Assembly: GCF_900604955.1 (NCBI RefSeq)
Contig: NZ_UWPE01000001.1
Location: 248,001-312,000 of the forward strand
From: Neoactinobaculum massilliense
GTDB taxonomy: Bacteria > Actinomycetota > Actinomycetes > Actinomycetales > Actinomycetaceae
Direction: 5' to 3'
DNA: 64,000 nt
Shown: positions 61,688 to 64,000 of the stretch, piece after piece
Numbering within the stretch: the first letter of the stretch is position 1
How the letters are laid out: the number at the start of each line of letters is the position of its first letter
The notes under the pieces: model-generated
Database searches by the model: none
Seen by the model: only the letters and a program-made list of their open reading frames with translations
What the model was told of the DNA's origin: nothing
Program-made: the position numbers and the translations under genes

Positions 61688-62824
61688 CTACGGCCTCCGA
61701 ATAAGCAATTCCTGCACACGGTGGTGGCGGTCGCTGCGCAGCACAATGTCCGCCCGGTCCCGCGTGGGCTCCAAATTCTCCACCAGATTCGGCAGATTAA
61801 TCTGCTCCCATACCATCCGGGTGGCGCGCACAAATTCCTCTTCCGGCACCGCCAAATACTGTGCATAGAAAGAATTCGGATTTTTGCGGGCCTCATCCAA
61901 ATAATCGAAATTCCGGTCGAGGAACCACTGGCCGATATCGTCACGGGACGCATCCAAATAAATCGATGTGTCCACAAAATCCGCCACGTCAGCCATGATT
62001 GACGTTCCGGAACGCAAGAAATCCTCGGGGCTTTGGGACGCCGTACCCCGTTCGACGTCGTCCTCACCGATGCGAAGCGAGGTGCCGGTACCGGCGCCGT
62101 GGTTTTTCGGGGCGCCGGCGACTCCCGCGGCAGCCTGCTCACGTTGGGAGCGGGTGAGAAGCATATTGTGCAGGTCGGCGTCCGCGGGGGCGGAGGAATG
62201 CGCGTGGACGCGGAGCCCGGTTGCCCAGAGGCCGGTGGGCTGAAGAACATTGAGGCCGTCGAGAATAAGGACGTCTGGCTGGTTGACGAGCATGTGTTGA
62301 TCGGGAAGAACGTCATAGGTGGCGTGATCATAGATAGGCGCCGCAACCGCCGGCTGGCCTGATTTAATACGACGGAGGAAATCGAGGAGCCCGGGGATGT
62401 TGTAGGACTCCGGAAAACCCTTACGCTCCGTGAGACCGAGGCGAGCGAGTTCCGCGTTCGAGTACAGAAAACCGTCCGTGCTCACCAGATCCACGCGAGG
62501 CGTGCCGGGGTATGCGGCGAGGAGCTTTTGGAGAAGCTCGGCGATAGTGGATTTTCCGGCGGCCACGGATCCGGTGACGGAAAAAATGATCGGTGTGGGG
62601 CGCACCTCGCGGCCAAGGAATGCGCTGAGTGCGGCGCGCCCGCGGCGTACCGCCTCCACCTTGACCTCAAGCATGGCTGCCAGCGGGCGATACACCTGGT
62701 CCACTTCCTCCGGGGCAACGGCCGAGGAAAGGATTGCGGTGGAGGCCTGCTCCGTGCTAGAGGCGTGCGTGGCGAATTGGGTCCACTCGGCGCGCGAAAA
62801 CGCCATGAGATGCGGCTGAGGCAT
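61688..62824 (-). CDS. coaA: Pantothenate kinase, type I, with a large insertion
   Basis: The 378-residue product starts at the ATG at 62824, where TAGACT lies 6 nt upstream. Type I CoaA features are the P-loop GSVAAGKST (85-93), the STDGFLY region, GFPESYNIPGLLDFL, PIYDHATYDV and DVLILDGLNVLQ. After LNVLQ, residues ~196-277 form an insertion of about 80 residues rich in Ala, Gly, Ser and Glu that is ~12 residues in E. coli; the conserved ADFVDTSIYLDAS strand then resumes and the C-terminus is normal. It catalyses the first, rate-limiting step of CoA synthesis. It is convergent with glmM. Confidence 0.9.
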   Translation of the reverse strand: MPQPHLMAFSRAEWTQFATHASSTEQASTAILSSAVAPEEVDQVYRPLAAMLEVKVEAVRRGRAALSAFLGREVRPTPIIFSVTGSVAAGKSTIAELLQKLLAAYPGTPRVDLVSTDGFLYSNAELARLGLTERKGFPESYNIPGLLDFLRRIKSGQPAVAAPIYDHATYDVLPDQHMLVNQPDVLILDGLNVLQPTGLWATGLRVHAHSSAPADADLHNMLLTRSQREQAAAGVAGAPKNHGAGTGTSLRIGEDDVERGTASQSPEDFLRSGTSIMADVADFVDTSIYLDASRDDIGQWFLDRNFDYLDEARKNPNSFYAQYLAVPEEEFVRATRMVWEQINLPNLVENLEPTRDRADIVLRSDRHHRVQELLIRRP

Positions 62825-62830
62825 GCGTGC

Positions 62831-62836
62831 AGTCTA
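62831..62836 (-). promoter_or_regulatory. -10 element of leaderless promoter for coaA
   Basis: Minus-strand TAGACT ends 6 nt before the coaA ATG, the same arrangement as murB. Confidence 0.5.
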
Positions 62837-63255
62837 GTGCCCGACGTGCGCTATGAAAACGCGGCGCTGCATACAGGATGGCGAGATAACGGCGGCGCCC
62901 GTGAAAGCGTAGCCCGGACGGCAGTGGCCCTGAGAAAACGGTGGCAAAACGGTGACGCTAGTAAGGGCGGCGCTAACAAACGTGAGCGGAACGGTGGCGG
63001 GCGGCGTCGAGCATAGGAGCACGTAGATGGGACGAATACTCCCTACACGCAAAGTTAGGTGGCGTAAGTTCATCTAGTGGAGGGATCCACCGATGAGATG
63101 GGGCTGCGATGACCAAAACGCCACATGGAATCAAACAGGACGTATGGAACACGGATATTGCTGACGCGACGAATGCGTTCATCAGCACGATAACGACATG
63201 CTAGTGCCATCGAACTGCTTCCGGGCTGTTAATGATGGAGATCGAGGCTCGCGCG

Positions 63256-63822
63256 ATGAGTGATACGACGTGGTTGGGTTTTGGTGTGGCGTTTGCGCTG
63301 GGTTTGTTTGGGGCGTTGTCTCAGTGGCATGGGCGTAAGGAGATCGAGACTGATGGTGAGGTGGTGCAGCGCGCCCCGAAACGTATGAAGGTCGGCGGAA
63401 TCGTCGCGCTAATCGCTAGCGTATTTGGACTTGTCGGTATTGTCGGTTCCATCGCGCTTGTGACGATTGATGGTTGGAATGGGACGGATATTTTCTTTTT
63501 GATACTTTGTGGGGTTTTGGGCTCATTTTTTGCGTATATGGGATGGTGGTGTCTTTCTTATTATCGGCATCGGGCATTGATTGATGGCGTGGATGAGGCG
63601 ACGGTGTGGAATGTGAGGGGCCGGAAGCACGTGTATGCCCATAAGGATGTAGTGAAGCTCGCAAGTGACCGGTCCGGGTTCTTTTTGGTGTTTTGGACGT
63701 GTGAGGGGGAGAAGTCCCGTCTAAATGGTGGCTGGATGGATTGTTCTAATCTGTTGCGGGATTGTGCCCTGTATGCGGTGAAGGTGCCGATTTCTTTGCG
63801 GGATTCGTTGACCGTCGCCTAA
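63256..63822 (+). CDS. Small membrane protein of unknown function, atypical composition
   Basis: The ATG at 63256, 8 nt after GAGG, gives 188 residues; an in-frame ATG at 63232 lacks a ribosome binding site. Hydrophobic helices lie at about residues 5-22 (LGFGVAFALGLFGALS), 47-68 and 76-98, followed by a soluble C-terminal domain of ~85 residues (VDEATVWNVRGRKHVYAHKD). I do not recognise the family. The coding strand is G/T-rich with many TTT, TTG and GGT codons, unlike the C-rich third positions of the neighbours, which suggests recent acquisition. The 431-nt gap before it (62825-63255) contains no confident feature apart from the coaA -10 box. Confidence 0.6.
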   Translation: MSDTTWLGFGVAFALGLFGALSQWHGRKEIETDGEVVQRAPKRMKVGGIVALIASVFGLVGIVGSIALVTIDGWNGTDIFFLILCGVLGSFFAYMGWWCLSYYRHRALIDGVDEATVWNVRGRKHVYAHKDVVKLASDRSGFFLVFWTCEGEKSRLNGGWMDCSNLLRDCALYAVKVPISLRDSLTVA

Positions 63823-63909
63823 AACCTCAACATAATTCAGCTATCAATGCGATCTTGTAACAAGATGCCGGTCGAGCAGAACAGATAGATTGAGCGATTG
63901 AGGTGAGCA

Positions 63910-64000
63910 GTGTGCGGTGTTGCAGCTAGGTATGTCTCGTCTTGGTATGGTTTCCCGGATGGCCGCCCAACCACCTGGACGGACCCGACGGGCCGCACTG
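63910..64000 (+). CDS. Possible start of a CDS cut by the window edge
   Basis: A GTG at 63910, preceded by GAGGTGAGCA, opens a frame that is still open at the edge and begins (V/M)CGVAARYVSSWYGFPDG. A Cys directly after the initiator is seen in N-terminal-nucleophile enzymes, but 30 codons are too few to assign anything. A second open frame starts at the ATG at 63932. Confidence 0.3.
   Translation, partial: MCGVAARYVSSWYGFPDGRPTTWTDPTGRT

Noticed and set aside
63093-63204. Two tiny open frames (23 and 31 codons, at 63093 and 63109) before the right-edge membrane protein
   Set aside because: Although GGAGGG precedes the first, they are very short, overlap each other and show no family resemblance.

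Overview
The window is GC-rich chromosomal DNA of a high-GC Gram-positive bacterium (Actinobacteria). The evidence is the order mtrA-mtrB-lpqB, the DUF5719 / zincin-like / DUF3499 cluster, the typical Mycobacterium/Streptomyces-like rpoB, rpoC and secY, zinc-type S14/L33/L36, and frequent GTG/TTG and leaderless starts. Gene order and the C-terminal repeats of the phosphatase fit the Actinomycetaceae (Actinomyces/Actinotignum/Actinobaculum relatives), but genus cannot be fixed from the sequence alone. Nearly everything is core housekeeping; there is no CRISPR array, insertion sequence, prophage or rRNA gene.

Layout. 1-9 kb: cell-envelope cluster (end of a membrane glycosyltransferase, DUF5719, zincin-like protein, DUF3499, MtrA/MtrB two-component system, LpqB), a frameshifted comF-like gene and the ribosome hibernation factor. 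9-15.7 kb: ferredoxin-NADP reductase, lipoate-ligase-like protein, tRNA-Tyr/Thr/Met, rpmG, murB, adenosine deaminase and a proline-rich membrane protein. 15.9-19.6 kb: one very large secreted protein with two complete alkaline phosphatase domains in tandem plus FG-GAP-like repeats. 19.6-26.7 kb: aspartate aminotransferase, tRNA-Trp, secE-nusG, rplK-rplA, a membrane protein and rplJ-rplL behind an L10 leader. 27.5-35 kb: rpoB-rpoC. 35.8-40.2 kb: rpsL-rpsG-fusA-tuf. 40.5-56.5 kb: S10-spc-alpha ribosomal superoperon, including secY, adk, map, infA and rpoA. 56.6-61.5 kb: ROK kinase, truA, rplM-rpsI, glmM. 61.7-64 kb: pantothenate kinase and a compositionally odd membrane protein.

How it fits together. 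Most of the window makes ribosomes, RNA polymerase, elongation factors and the Sec channel, arranged as a few long co-directional operons separated by strong intrinsic terminators. The smaller genes supply envelope precursors (murB, glmM), envelope signalling (MtrAB-LpqB), phosphate scavenging (tandem PhoA) and cofactors (CoaA, lipoate ligase).

The most unusual signals are: (1) three copies of a ~105-nt intergenic element with covarying stems and a conserved 3' block, found upstream of rpoB, rpsL and glmM; (2) the tandem-PhoA protein, whose two halves share a nearly identical ~150-nt tract (gene conversion) and whose gene is preceded by 11-bp-phased PHO-box-like repeats; (3) a uniform leaderless-promoter architecture (TAnnnT-like hexamer 6-7 nt before the start codon) at most of the non-ribosomal genes; (4) a one-base frameshift in comF; (5) a pantothenate kinase with a large insertion. 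All calls come from reading the sequence; no database search was run.
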